Shown here: positions 1-10,957 of the stretch, piece by piece
Layout of the letters: each line of letters starts with the position of its first letter
How positions within the stretch are numbered: position 1 is the stretch's first letter
NCBI RefSeq assembly: GCF_028389875.1
Contig: NC_084671.1
Location: 1,310,501-1,374,500, forward strand
Origin: Rhea pennata
Lineage: Eukaryota; Chordata; Aves; Rheiformes; Rheidae
Reading direction: 5' to 3'
Length of the DNA: 64,000 bases
Notes under the pieces: model-generated
Databases searched by the model: none
What the model was told of the DNA's origin: nothing
Seen by the model: only the letters and a program-made list of their open reading frames with translations
Position numbers and translations under genes: made by a program

Positions 1-940
1 TAGTAATCATTAAAAGCATTTATATCTGCATTTTTCAGAGACTTTTCCTTAACCATTCTCCTGTAGAAAGGGCATTCTGTAGAAAGGATTAATAAGATGA
101 TTCTGTGAAATACACTTCCAGAGTTTCATGGAAGAGTACATGGACTCTTAAAAAATGGAAAAACGATGTGTATAAATAAAATGAAGGAATTAATTTTCAG
201 TTTCATAATTCTCCTTGAAAATCAGATTAATTAAACATTCACTGGAAAAAATAAAAATAGATGTATTTTTGGAAAGTTTTGATAACCTTTTAGAGAAATT
301 ACCTACTTTTAGCAATAGACAGGCCTGGTTCTACTAGACCTAATTATCTACACTAAAGTCCATGGAAGTTTTTCTAGTGAGAATATTTCTGATATGAACC
401 TTTTGGGAAAAGAAGAAGTAACAGTAAAGAAGGACAAATAATTCAAGCAAGGCAGGAAGTGGTTTTCACATCGAAATTTAAAATCTCTCCCCTATTTCAG
501 TCAAGAAATTGCAATCTCAAATATTTTCTGTTGGAAAATTCCCAAGCATCTCAACAAATGATGGAGCTGTCAGGTATGTCATTTATTCCATTAAGCTTGT
601 ACTGTAGAAGATGATTTCTGGACTTGCTTCTAATGCAATAAATGAACAGACATTATCAGGAAAGATTGCTGTTAAAGTATCTGGGTAACAAGTATCAGCT
701 TAAGTGATAGTAAACATACAGCTATTTCTATGATAATGTAGAGAAGAAATTCACAGCTTTCATTACAAGCACCCAAGAGGTAGCAGTGCTGTAATCATTA
801 GTCATACTTCTTCGGGTATTCCCTCTTTTGTCTGCTGCTGTCCTATTCCAAGCTACTTCCCAGTTTAACAATAAAAATGGGGCCTTCAGCTTTGATAATC
901 CATAAGCTGATGAAAATACCAATTAATAGTGCCTGTATCT

Positions 941-1125
941 CAGAATCACAGAATGGTTGAGGCTGGAAGGGATCTCTGGAGATCATCTAGTCCACCCCCA
1001 CTGCTCAAAAAGGGGCACCTAGAGCATGTTAGACAGGGTTGCATCCAGGCTGGTTTTGAATATTTGCAGAGAAAGAGACTCCACAACCTGTCTGGGCAGC
1101 ACGTTCCAGTGCTCTGTCACCCTAA
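941..1125 (-). mobile_element. CR1 LINE 3'-end fragment, 5'-truncated
   Basis: The stretch reads as the reverse complement of a CR1 tail. It starts with the terminal AGAATCACAGAATGG type sequence and continues with the usual GGAAGGGATCTCTGGAGATC, CATCTAGTCC and AGACTCCACAACCTGTCTGG blocks, ending after GTGCTCTGTCACCCT. The order places the element's 3' end on the left, so it lies antisense to ARHGEF26. Only about 185 bp remain and no reverse transcriptase sequence is present. Several mismatches to the usual CR1 sequence, such as the A-rich GCTCAAAAAGGGG part, suggest an old copy. The 70-codon open frame across it is a by-product of the repeat, not a gene. Confidence 0.9.
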
Positions 1126-1821
1126 TTTCCTGTTAAATTAAACTCATATTAAATGTTAAGTATCTCAGATGAATGCTGAGGGCATTGGAAGTGTCTCACG
1201 GTCTACTGCTTTTAGAAAACATGCACAATTGAATTTTATTAGGACCATCACTAGGATGGTAAGAGGAGGGACATTACTAGGCTAGGAACAGGAAAAGAGT
1301 ATGATTTTTTTTGTTATGCTATAAAAAAAGGCTAAAAGAAGGGAATTTAGAATGCCAGCATTAAAAGTTTCTTTATTACTTTAGTAAAATATCTTTTTTT
1401 ATGTAAAAGCTTTTAGTTAATGCTACAAAGCTGTTTGCCGTTCCTGAGTTACTGCAACTCAGCAAAAACACTTAAGGGGAATTTCAGAGATTTAAAGAAA
1501 CTGTATCTTCTACCAGGCATGATTGGTTTATATTTAAAATTAAGCAGAGCATTCTTGAGAGTAAAATCTCTCACAGTCTCTATTTGTATGGAAAGAATAG
1601 GGGTGAAGGCTGGGAAGTCTCCAACCCTTGTATTTGGCATGGACGTAAGTTTATTGCATTTGCCTGTGCTGTTGGGTTAGCAAGTGTACTTGGCAGCAGG
1701 TTTCTGCTACTCTCCTTGGCAAGAAGCAGCTCCCTCGAAGTTCATGTCCCTGTCAAAGTGGAGAATACAGTAACAGAAGTATTTTGCCAGTGGCCTGGCT
1801 GCCTCACACTCCAATCTTGTC

Positions 1822-1845
1822 TTTTTTTTTTTTTTTTTTTTTTTT
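1822..1845 (+). repeat. Poly-T run (24 T)
   Basis: Uninterrupted T homopolymer. It is not next to a recognisable retrotransposon. Length is likely to vary between individuals and sequencing runs. Confidence 0.9.
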
Positions 1846-4800
1846 CCTCCAGTTAGTGGTGACCTCTGTCCCTCCTGTTGCTGGGGTAGGATTTTTGTGA
1901 GACACTAAGAGTCTTATTCATTCATGCATACCAATTACAAGATAGAGACTTGCACTAATCTGAGAACAGTTGGCTCTTTTTCAACTGACTGTAAACAGAC
2001 GACTCAAAGTCATGAGAAGAGTAAAAAGAATGTTATTTATATTAATACTTCATAGCTGCTAGTTAACGCAGATGCGATACACAATCTGAATTCATTGCAG
2101 ATTCAACAACAACTAGACACTTTCGCTTAGAGCCGTTTTGTCGCTCTGCATGTAGTCACAGAAGGGGCTGGATGGGCTTGAAAATGTCAACTGTAGCAAG
2201 AGCCTGGTGCAGGCAGGTGAGGACCCCAGACCTCAGTGAAACTCATCTGCACATTTCTGAAATTTTAGGGGATGATTGGTTTTGGACATAGCTTTGAAAA
2301 AGGACAGTTTCCAAACTAGCGTAACTCATAGCAAACGTACAGGATTTATTTCTGCAACAGTCGGTGACCACTGCCACAGGTTCTTCAGTCACACATCCTT
2401 AGCACTCTAAAAAGGATTAGGAGATGGAGAGCACTGATAGAGCAAATAGAGTAAGTCAGCTTATTTAAAAGCACTGAATTACAGGTGTTTCCTGAGCATC
2501 CTTAGGTTATTTGCAAGGTTGAAGAGACATAGGCCAGAACACACCAGAAAGAGAAGCATCAGCCCTGAGCTTGACAGTATGTTTGAAGGAAACAGGCTTG
2601 ACAATATAGTTGAAATATGTCTAAAATTCAACATTCAAAATGTACAAATATTTGTCTTCCTCTTTTTATTGTTTGCCAGAAACCACAGTCCTATCTCTGA
2701 GTTGTAATATATCCCCTGAAAGTTAGAATGAACATTTTTATTTGATTTTTACATTAAGATCTTACAAAAACGTAGACATTAAAACCTGTAACTTTTCAAG
2801 ACATATGTTTACTCTTACGTTGACTATTACTGCTACCTTGAGACAATCTCTCATTTGAATCTAAATGACAATGAAAATGCAATTCTGCTATACTGAGTTT
2901 GAGAGAAGAAAAGGACATATTTTAAATATCTGAAATATCTGGAGAATGATAGTAATTACTTTGTCCATCCATTTCAAAATTATCCTATGGATCACGTACA
3001 ATTAGCACTGCATGTAGGGATTGTAAAAACACAGGAATTTAATTCAGAAACAAATCCTGAGCCTCACTGGTGCTTTCTCTCTTGGATTTCACATAGAGCA
3101 AGTAGACACTGCTGAGTTACCAATTCATGCACAAATCCCATATGCTGTTGAAGGTAGGCATCACATACATACAGAATTGATCTAGCAGAGCAGATTGTGT
3201 TTAGCAGCATTGCATAGGAGTGAATGACAGGAAGAGTAGAATTTATCACCTAATTTATCTGCAGTAATAGTCAGTTACATCTTAGCCAGTATAAATCTGC
3301 ATAAAAATGCTAATTGTATGCATATCTGTCTTCATATCCCCTCATGCTTTTGGAGTATTCTGAATAGAATCAGTAGACTGAGTTCATTTAATAGCTCTTG
3401 ACTTGATGATTACCAGTAGATCACTGGATTTTTAAAGTGTAATACCTGTCTGGAAAGTAACTGTAAAATTAGTTTTAAAAAAATGATTTTAATTCACTCT
3501 CTCTGATTTTCTCAGAATTTTGTGCTGTGACAGGATTAGCCTAAGGCTGGTAATTATAAAATTATACTTCTATCTTTGCAAATTTTTACTCTCTTTAAAG
3601 CCTGGAAGCAAATCTCAGCATTAAATTTCCAATGAATGTAAAATCATTAATATATGTAGCTGGCAATATATTACTATAAAACAGGTCATATATTTGATTA
3701 GATGTTACGGTGTAGAGGCTGGGTTCATATAAATCTAGAATTCATTTTAAAGCTTTTATTCCATTTTATGCACAACTACTAGATAAGAAAAAATAGGTAA
3801 GATAAATAAGCGGTGGTTGCTCTTCCACAGCTCAATAATTCCATTAAAATAAAATGAAAAAAGTGGTTTGGAATAAGAAGCTAACCATCTACACATGCCC
3901 TTAGAAGAATATAATGAATAGGAATAATATGGCAGCAGTTTTGCACATTCGCTCTTGTGGCCACTACCACGTTTCTCACCCTCATCTCTTGCCCAGGCTT
4001 GGAGTAATACAGGAGGTTTGTCTTGGGTCATTAAATTCAGTTCCTTGTTGTCAGAGACTAAAATTTTCTTTTTTCTTGTATATGATAATCCATGTTCACA
4101 TCCTGAAGACCCTTTCCAAGGGTTTTTTTTCCAAGGATTTTCAAAGGTTATTTCAGGATATTTCAGACTTTTGAGGCTATGTTGTACATTGTCAGAATAA
4201 GAAATTTGTAAGGTTCTTAGCCATGAGGCCTTGTATCTGCAGCGTATGTCCTTATATCTGTGAAATTCAGCTTTTGTAGTATTCTTCGGAATTGACATTG
4301 CATTCTTTTTTACTAATTTCAGAGAACAGTGATACAGTGGTTCGGTAGCACCAGGCTGACCCTGTGAAGGGGACAAGCATTATGTAAGTTTTGAATATAT
4401 ATTGAACTTTAAGCATACTAGTAGATTTGTAGTACTTAGGATGAGTTCCTCTAATCTGATATCCTGCGAATTTAGGCTCTCAAAGTTCCCTCAGTTACCA
4501 CTGCAGTGAAGCTAGTAATTAGTGTTTGTGGAATTACTGAGAAAAGTATACTCTTGATTTGAAGATGGGGAAAGATGAATAATTTTGTATTTTTCTTGGT
4601 AGCTTTTCAGGGAATAACCAGAAGAAAAGTATAGCTGTCTTCCAATTTTTATGTCTGGTACTTGTTACGATAAACAATCATATGGATGTCAAGGGAGCTA
4701 CTGGCATGTTTAAAGACAAGTATATAAATGCGTTCTGATTTGGGACAAATTCATTACATTAGCTTTTAGATCTTCTGTACTAGCTAGAAAACAGTAGATT

Positions 4801-6404
4801 GACTTAACATTTTCACTAGTAAATGTTCAAAACCACTACCTGAGTAAACCTGATTGCTGTGAAGACCTGACTGAAAGCTTTACTAGCAGATTTCTTCACT
4901 CTGCATCACAAGCTGTATAATGTTTCATTTTAATTCCTAAAAATTGGCATACAACTGTGATTTTTCTGTAATGGGACCTATACAATGGATCTCTCTCCAT
5001 GCTGGTATTCAGTTCATTTTTTTGTTTTTTTGTTTTTTTTTTTTACTTTTAGAAAAGTACCTCTGTGATTTTATGTGGAAACTGTACGTTGTATGAGATG
5101 TTAATTATTGTGTTGCAATTTCCTTCTTTAAAATTATGTAGTTGATTTTACTTTTATTATAACCTTAATTTTATTGCAAGTCTTGCTTCTTTTTTACATC
5201 ATATGAAATTGAATGCTGAGGTCACCATTCAGAAAGAAAAAATACTCTTTTAATTGCGTCATATTTAATATATATGTGTAAGAGAATAATCTTGTAGAAG
5301 CTGATTACTTCAATTATTAATTAATAGGTTTTATGATTTAAGTAATATGCTGTAAATATATCCAATTTCTTGGCAATTCCATATGGAAAGTTTAGAGTTA
5401 ATTTTAGAAATAATCCTGTGTGTGAATTTTCTTTTTACTTAATGCATAAAGCTGCGAAAGCCTAAGTGACAAATGAACTAAAATTTGATGTTATGCCTAC
5501 GGCTTTTCCTTGTGTGCTTTGGCTGTCTGAAGTTGGTACTGCAGTGTGAAGGTCTGTCTCATTTGTGAGACACACACATTTGTCAATTTTAATTTCAGTG
5601 TGCTTTGCTTCATTTCATTCTTAATAACTTTTTTCCTTGGATTTTGCTGGTAGAAGAATTACTTCATGCAAGGTTTACGTGTGTGCACGAGCGGTTGGCT
5701 GTTCTTTGTATTTTCTTCAACGTTTTTTCTACTTGTTCACTTCCATTGTTCGTTACCTACTGAGCAGGCTTAGTATAAACAATGTAGAGTTGCTTTTAAA
5801 AACATAGTGCACTTTTAATCTACTCTCCTTTTTTCTGATTTGGTGAGATACAAACTCTTGAAATCTGGAAAGAAGAAAAATAGAAAATCTAGCAATTTTT
5901 TTTTTTTTTTTGTTCTCACGTTTAGCTGGGTGCTTAAGCAGGTGCCCATCTTTAAATAAGCAAGTCGCTGTGCTGGTGTCAGTTGGAAAATGTGCACTCT
6001 TGGACATAGGCCTGTGTTGAAGGACCAACCTGGACTGCAGCCTGTGTGAGGTTACAGCTAGGTTTTTATCCTCCTGGTTTCATGCTCCTGTGTGTGTGTA
6101 GGGGAGGATCGGTTAGGAGGCCTTTGCAAATACATTTTGCCATCAAATCCGATGACAGTCTTTGTATGTTGTAGTTCTTCCCTCTCTCATAATTAAATCC
6201 TGTTCTTGTAACAGTATCATTACCTCAGCTCTTGGACTTTCTTCAAAAGTATCACTTAGAAAAAAAAATATATATATATGTAAAGCATCTGACATACAGA
6301 AACCTCCTTTTCTTCTTTTTGGTGGGCATATTTTTACTAAAAGGAACTGTCCTTACTCCTGCCAGCCGCAGTGACTTGGCAGTTCTCTAAACCTGCCTGT
6401 TTTT

Positions 6405-6670
6405 CCTACGCCGCGAGCAGCGCCTTCGTCGCTCGCTGAGGAGCCGTCTGCGTCACAGGCGCGGCGCACGCGTCCAGCTCCCCGCAGAGCTCCTGGAGAA
6501 AGCCCTCCCGAGCGGCTGCTGGGTGGCAGGTCTCCGCTGAGCAGAGCGGGTGCCGTGCTGCAGCACTGGTGCCTGTTGTCGGATGTAGGCCCAGGTCTCT
6601 GTATCGAAGCTTTTTGTACTGCTCGCTACAGGTTAAAATCTGTGGAGGCACCAGGCTTGTTTCTCGCGGG
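6405..6670 (+). promoter_or_regulatory. Upstream CpG cluster with a good splice donor, possible non-coding first exon
   Basis: About twenty CpG dinucleotides fall within roughly 6410-6560, in sharp contrast to the AT-rich, CpG-poor DNA around it. A consensus-like donor (CGG|GTAAGG) follows at 6670. A CpG cluster followed by a donor on the gene's strand, about 2 kb before the initiator ATG, is what a non-coding first exon would look like. No matching acceptor before the coding exon stands out, so this is inference from composition and one splice motif. It could equally be an enhancer or an unrelated GC-rich patch. Confidence 0.3.
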
Positions 6671-7379
6671 TAAGGGCAGCAAAGCGCCCTCTTGGAGAGG
6701 CGTGAGGAGACGTGTGCGAAGGGTAGCAGAGCACTGGCTGGCTCGAGCTGCTTCAGCTGTCTCCTTTAGCTCAGTTTCAGACTTGACATGAACGTTTCAA
6801 AACTAATTTGGGTGGCAGAAAGCTTCAGAGTGAAGGCCAAGATCAAAGGCAAGTAGGCATGCACTACACGTTCTTCTGTAGATTATTTCCCCATCTTGAC
6901 AGTTCTCCAGTTCTGGACTGGAGCCGATCCCAGGCTGTGAAGGGAGGACTTGGATTCATGCATTTTCATGTGTCTGAGGTATTTATTTCTGTTCTGGCTT
7001 TCCAATTCAGATGAATTGCACAGGGAGAGAAGTCAGACGTAGATTTGATCTTTTGTGCATTTGAGGGGATGCCTGACAAGTAATTCAGTTTGGAGACTCA
7101 ATACTAGGAAAGCATTCCAAATTATTTTTGACATTAGTGTCCAGTGTAATAATCATGCATGCTGAAAGCTCATGCAGTCACTTTTTCCAGCAGAAGTGGA
7201 AACAAGTTCTAATTGTTCTCTCAGATAGTGAAGTAAGGATATGTTGTAATTACTAACTGTAACAGATAATTAAATAATTGAATAATTAGTGAATGAGTAT
7301 TGTTCCTGTTCTGTGTGTGAACAGGAGTGTCCACATTGCTTGTCTGTCCTTGCAGCAGGGAGTCTGTGCTGCTGAGATC

Positions 7380-7680
7380 TGCCCCTGCTGCGGTGCGAAG
7401 CGAGGGACGTGCAGCGACCCTGGGGCGTGAGCATCGTCACCCCGTGCGTGCGTGGAGCGGGGACCTCGGCCGGGGGGCAGGGGCTGCCCAGAGGGGCTCT
7501 GCCGGCCTGCTCCCTGCCGTGGGAAAGCGTGGGCAGCACACGTCTCCACCTGCCAGCTTGAAGGAACATCTCCCCATCCCAGCAGATGCTCTTGCTGCAG
7601 AGCTCTAGGTGTCAAGGGAGTCGGTCCTGGCGACACTGTGGCTGTCGCTGAGCTTCAGGCTCGCTTGCTGCGCGAATGCT
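7380..7680. promoter_or_regulatory. Second upstream CpG-rich shoulder
   Basis: GC-rich block of about 300 bp with many CpGs, for example around GTGCGAAGCGAGGGACGTGC. It lies about 0.9-1.2 kb before the ARHGEF26 start codon and is separated from the main island by AT-rich DNA. Overlapping open frames occur on both strands but none resembles a known protein; they are what GC-rich DNA gives by chance. It may be a promoter shoulder or an alternative start region. Confidence 0.35.
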
Positions 7681-8269
7681 GAATGGCCTCTCTAGGAAGA
7701 TGTGCGGGCAGGGGAGCGTGTTTGAAGCATGCAATTTGTTTCACTTTTTAAAACTGAGTCTGTTTTCCTTCTGTCTCTGTTCCAGTTACATGATATACCA
7801 CGTCACATTTAAGTTGCAAAGTCTTTACAAATACAGTCTTTTTCAGGCTTGTGTAATTTATAAGAACTGCTGGTAAATCACTGCTTATTTCCTCTTTGCT
7901 CACCAAAAGGCTCTTCCTTTCCCCAGGTGTGTTCCAGCACTTTGTCAGCACACAGTAAAATAGCCTGAGCTAGCCCAGTCCAGTTCTTCCTCCAGAATAT
8001 AGAGCAAGTGTTGGAAAGAAGGATTTGTGTAAGCTGTTGGCCAGCTTCAGCGTTACTTGCGGCTCCCTGCACTGCGATCGAGTGCACCCGAGCAGGCGAG
8101 ACGCGAGGCAGTATTGCTGCTGGCAGTTTTTGTCACTGTTGCTTTCTAAGTGTAACATTAAGCATTTTTAATACGTAGACGGCTCCAGTGCATTCCTCCG
8201 ATGAAAAGCCCGAGAGTGTCGTTATCAGAAATTGGTACGGTCTGAAAAAAGGAGTTGGAGTGCCGGAAG

Positions 8270-9240
8270 GACTGAAGCTGCCGCGGGAGACCGCGCTGCA
8301 GGGGTTTGTTTCCCTGCCGCGCCGCGCCGTGCCGCGCCGTGCCGTGCCGTGCCGCGCCGCGCCGCGAGCCCGGCGGGCAGCGGCGGGGCGCGGAGGCGGC
8401 CGGGAGGTGAGCGGGGCGGCGCGGCGCGCAGGTGGGAGGGCTCCGCTCCGCTCCGGGCCGCGCTCCCGGGCCGGCGCTGCGGCTCGCGGGCGCCGCCGCC
8501 CGCTGCCCCCCGCCGCGCCCCGGAGGCGGCCGCGGGCACCGCCGCTTCCGCCGGCGCTCGGCGAGCCGCTCGCCATGGACGGGGAGGGCGAGGCGCGGAC
8601 CGGCGGCGGCGCAGCGCCGCTGTGGAAGAGGAGGTCGATCCCGCCGGCCCGCTCGCCCGCCCGGAGCAAGCCGAGGGCCCGGTGCTACCGGAGCGCCAAC
8701 GGCGTGCTGGTCACCGACTTCCCCGTGGAGGACGGCGCCCCGGCCGCGGGCCGGCCTGCGGCCGCGCCGGGGCTGCCAGCCCGGCCGGAGGGGGCAGGGG
8801 CTCCCCGGGCCTCGCCCCCGGGCGGCGCCCCCGGCGCGCCGCCGCAGCCCGCCCGGCGCCCCGAGGGAGCGGGGCCGGCGGCGCTGCGGGCCCCGCTGCC
8901 TTCCCCGGCAGCTGGCCCGGAGCGCGCCTTAACCCTCCGGCGGCCGCCAGCGGCCCCGGGCCAGTTGCTGGAGGTGCAGTCCGTAGTGCTGAGCACCAAC
9001 AGCCCCGCGGCGCACAAAGTGGGCAAGCAGCAGATCATCCCGAAGAGCCTGGCTTCTGAAACGAGGGCGGCGAACAAAAGCGGGAGCCAAAATGCTGAGG
9101 CGAGCAAGAGGGTCCTCAAGGTCCGCAGCATGGTGGGAAGCCTTAGTGTGCCTTTGGTAGCTGATGCCGAGGAGGAGGCGGAGGGGGACCTGGGCAGCCC
9201 AGGGACGCTGAGGCGCGGCCTGAGGTCCACCTCCTACCGC
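8270..9240. promoter_or_regulatory. ARHGEF26: CpG island over the ARHGEF26 5' end
   Basis: Very high GC and CpG density begins at about 8270, covers the presumed 5' UTR and runs through most of the first coding exon. No TATA box is evident in the expected place, which fits a CpG-island promoter with dispersed start sites. Long open frames appear on several frames of both strands here, including one on the minus strand spanning 8133-8669. These are composition artefacts; only the plus frame starting at 8575 matches a known protein. The transcription start cannot be fixed from sequence. Confidence 0.75.
8316..8365 (+). repeat. GCCGY pentamer array, 10 units
   Basis: Ten consecutive 5-bp units of GCCGC or GCCGT without interruption (pattern C C T C T T T C C C at the fifth base). 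It sits about 210 bp before the start codon, in the promoter or 5' UTR. Each unit carries a CpG, and the C/T changes look like CpG decay or unit homogenisation. No spanning open frame has protein similarity here. Confidence 0.95.
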
Positions 9241-9369
9241 AGGGCTGTAGTGAGCGGCGTTGACTTTGACAGTTCTTCTAGTTTTAAGAAAAAAAACAGA
9301 ATGTCTCAGCCAATCCTTAAAGCGGTTGTTGAAGATAAAGAGAAGTTCTCTAGCTTGGGGAGGATGAAG
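8575..9369 (+). CDS. ARHGEF26: ARHGEF26 (SGEF), first coding exon: disordered N-terminal region
   Basis: Encodes residues 1-265. ARHGEF26 is a cytosolic and cortical exchange factor that loads GTP onto RhoG, acting in macropinocytosis, dorsal ruffles, leukocyte transmigration cups and epithelial junctions. The family N-terminus is recognised from APLWKRRSIP (14-23), SANGVLVTDFPVEDG (40-54), SVVLSTNSPAAHKVGKQQII (136-155), RRGLRSTSYRRAVVSG (213-228) and MSQPILKAVVEDKEKFSSLG (243-262). The ATG is the first in frame, has a strong context (GCCATGG), and the protein then begins MDGE as in mammals. Residues 55-130 are almost all Pro, Ala, Gly and Arg, poorly conserved and clearly shorter than in human. 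The donor is AAG|GTAAGT, phase 0. Reading on would stop after two codons. Confidence 0.95.
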
Positions 9370-10917
9370 GTAAGTTAGGCTGATGAGAGAGATGTTGATT
9401 TGAAAGTAACAGACTGCACGCTGCTGTGATTTGCAATCTCTGTGTTTCCGTGAATGTGTGGGGTTTTTTTCAATTTGCTTTTTGCTACCAGAAACCTTTC
9501 TTAGTTACTGATGAATCTCGTGGATCAAGTGCTGCTTTCGAAGTGGAGCAGCAGAGGCTTTAGGGAGGCGATTCTCTTGAAATCCAGTCAGCTCAGTAAT
9601 GCGTTAATGGCAACCTCACGCATACTTAACATTTCCTGCTGGATTCCCCAGGCCACATAGGTTTCGTTTCTCAAACAAATTGGTCTTTTAAAGCTTGTTT
9701 CCCAAAAACCAGTGAACAGGAGAGAGAGACATACTGGCTCAGAAAGTCCTGCCTGCTTTAATAGACAGACATAATAGTAGACATAATAGAAAAATAAACT
9801 TCTGCCTTACCCCTTTACTTGGGACATTATTTTAAAGGTATTTTTAAAAATTGGAGTAGGATTTTTAAATTGAAAGAGGCCATTTAAAGTATATTCTTGT
9901 GGCTTTTTCAATGCCTGCGGGTAGAAGTAGAATGCCTGCTTTTCATTTTTGATTGTAATCCTTCAGCAGCAGTGAATTTATATTGAATATTAATGCATTA
10001 AAATTAAATTATGAAGACCTACTAAAATAATATTTTACTTGACGCTGTATCAGGTTGTTGTAACCTTACATTTATTTTTTGTTGTTCAATTCTTAATTTA
10101 TTGATTTCTGCACTGTTTCAGAATTGTGTGATAAAATTCTTCAACTAAAGGACCAAAACTGTAGCTATTAAGATAATTATCAGCTTCATAACAATTTTCA
10201 GCCAAATTTAAAAATTATGGGTGTGGAAGTTCTTGCAAAAATGGCACAAGTGACAAAATAGCAATAGATTGAACTTCGAATTATTTCTGAGTAAGGGGTT
10301 TGTTTGGGATTTTGGTGGTAGGCTTTCTTTATCAAAAGCAGCAAGAAGTTGTGCTTAATAGGATGCCTTGGCATTATCTTGTCTTTACACGCAAAACTCT
10401 CTTGATTAGTAGCATTTTTTTTAATCAGCTTCTTAGATCATACAATTTGTTGCAATAAAACATCTGTTTTATTCCAAAGGTTTTGTTTTGATCTCAGAAA
10501 ATTAGTTTACAGCTTACTTAATGTGGTGGTTCTCTGCAGAGAGTGAGAAAAGAGACGGCTGCTCAGACATGTATGTTGTGTACTTGCAGGAGAGCCCAGA
10601 GCCTGTGAAATGAGTTGGAAGTTCACTGAACTCTTGTAAAGCTCATATGTATAATGCTTTGAAAAACATAGTGGATGTGAAGCATTTGGGGCAAATATGA
10701 ATAAACAATATATGAGAGAAGAAAAATCTAGAGTAGCTTTACACTATTTGATGAAACAATTGTTGTCATTAATATTTTTCCAACGTCAAAAGTTTATAGA
10801 TTAGGAATTATTAGTTTCGTGCCTTAGTATCAGATAAAATAAGAGCTGTTGTTACTGTTCGTTATTTTGCATTCTTCTTTTAATGTTTATGTGTCTCTTC
10901 CCTGTTAAAATTATTAG
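9370..10917 (+). other. ARHGEF26 intron after first coding exon
   Basis: A 1.5 kb GT-AG intron, AT-rich. I see no repeat family, RNA gene or additional exon in it. The acceptor is TTATTAG. Confidence 0.85.
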
Positions 10918-10957
10918 AAGAAAACGCTGAAGGGACAAGGGACGTTTGATGGGGAAG
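10918..10957 (+). CDS. ARHGEF26: ARHGEF26 40-nt small exon
   Basis: Encodes residues 266-278 (KKTLKGQGTFDGE) plus the first base of codon 279. It matches the conserved mammalian KKMLKGQGTFDGE segment between the N-terminal region and the acidic linker. The exon begins after TTATTAG and ends at the donor GAAG|GTAAGA. It enters in phase 0 and leaves in phase 1, so skipping it would shift the frame. It is too short to be found by open-frame length; it was placed by protein similarity, splice sites and phase, all of which agree. Confidence 0.93.

Larger units (their letters stand above)
1..8200. other. 5' flank or 5'-UTR intron, no coding gene seen
   Basis: This AT-rich stretch lies upstream of the first ARHGEF26 coding exon. 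I found no exon with recognisable protein similarity on either strand; the open frames here are short, or lack an ATG start. It holds a CR1 fragment (about 941-1125), a 24-base T run (1822-1845), a T-rich stretch near 5018-5043, a short AT repeat near 6268-6282, and two CpG-rich patches (6405-6560 and 7380-7680). Human ARHGEF26 is, as I recall, preceded by a non-coding first exon, so part of this stretch may be intron 1 rather than intergenic DNA. The sequence alone does not settle which. Confidence 0.6.

Noticed and set aside
929..1141. 70-codon open frame
   Set aside because: It is translated CR1 repeat tail.
8133..8669. 178-codon minus-strand open frame opposite the first coding exon
   Set aside because: It lies in CpG-island sequence where stops are rare in every frame, is Arg/Ala/Pro-rich without a domain, and overlaps a well-supported plus-strand exon. 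An antisense RNA as in human (ARHGEF26-AS1) is possible but not shown here.
8232..9059. 275-codon plus-strand open frame in a second frame
   Set aside because: Starts at TTG, overlaps the true ARHGEF26 frame, and has the composition expected from GC-rich shadow translation.
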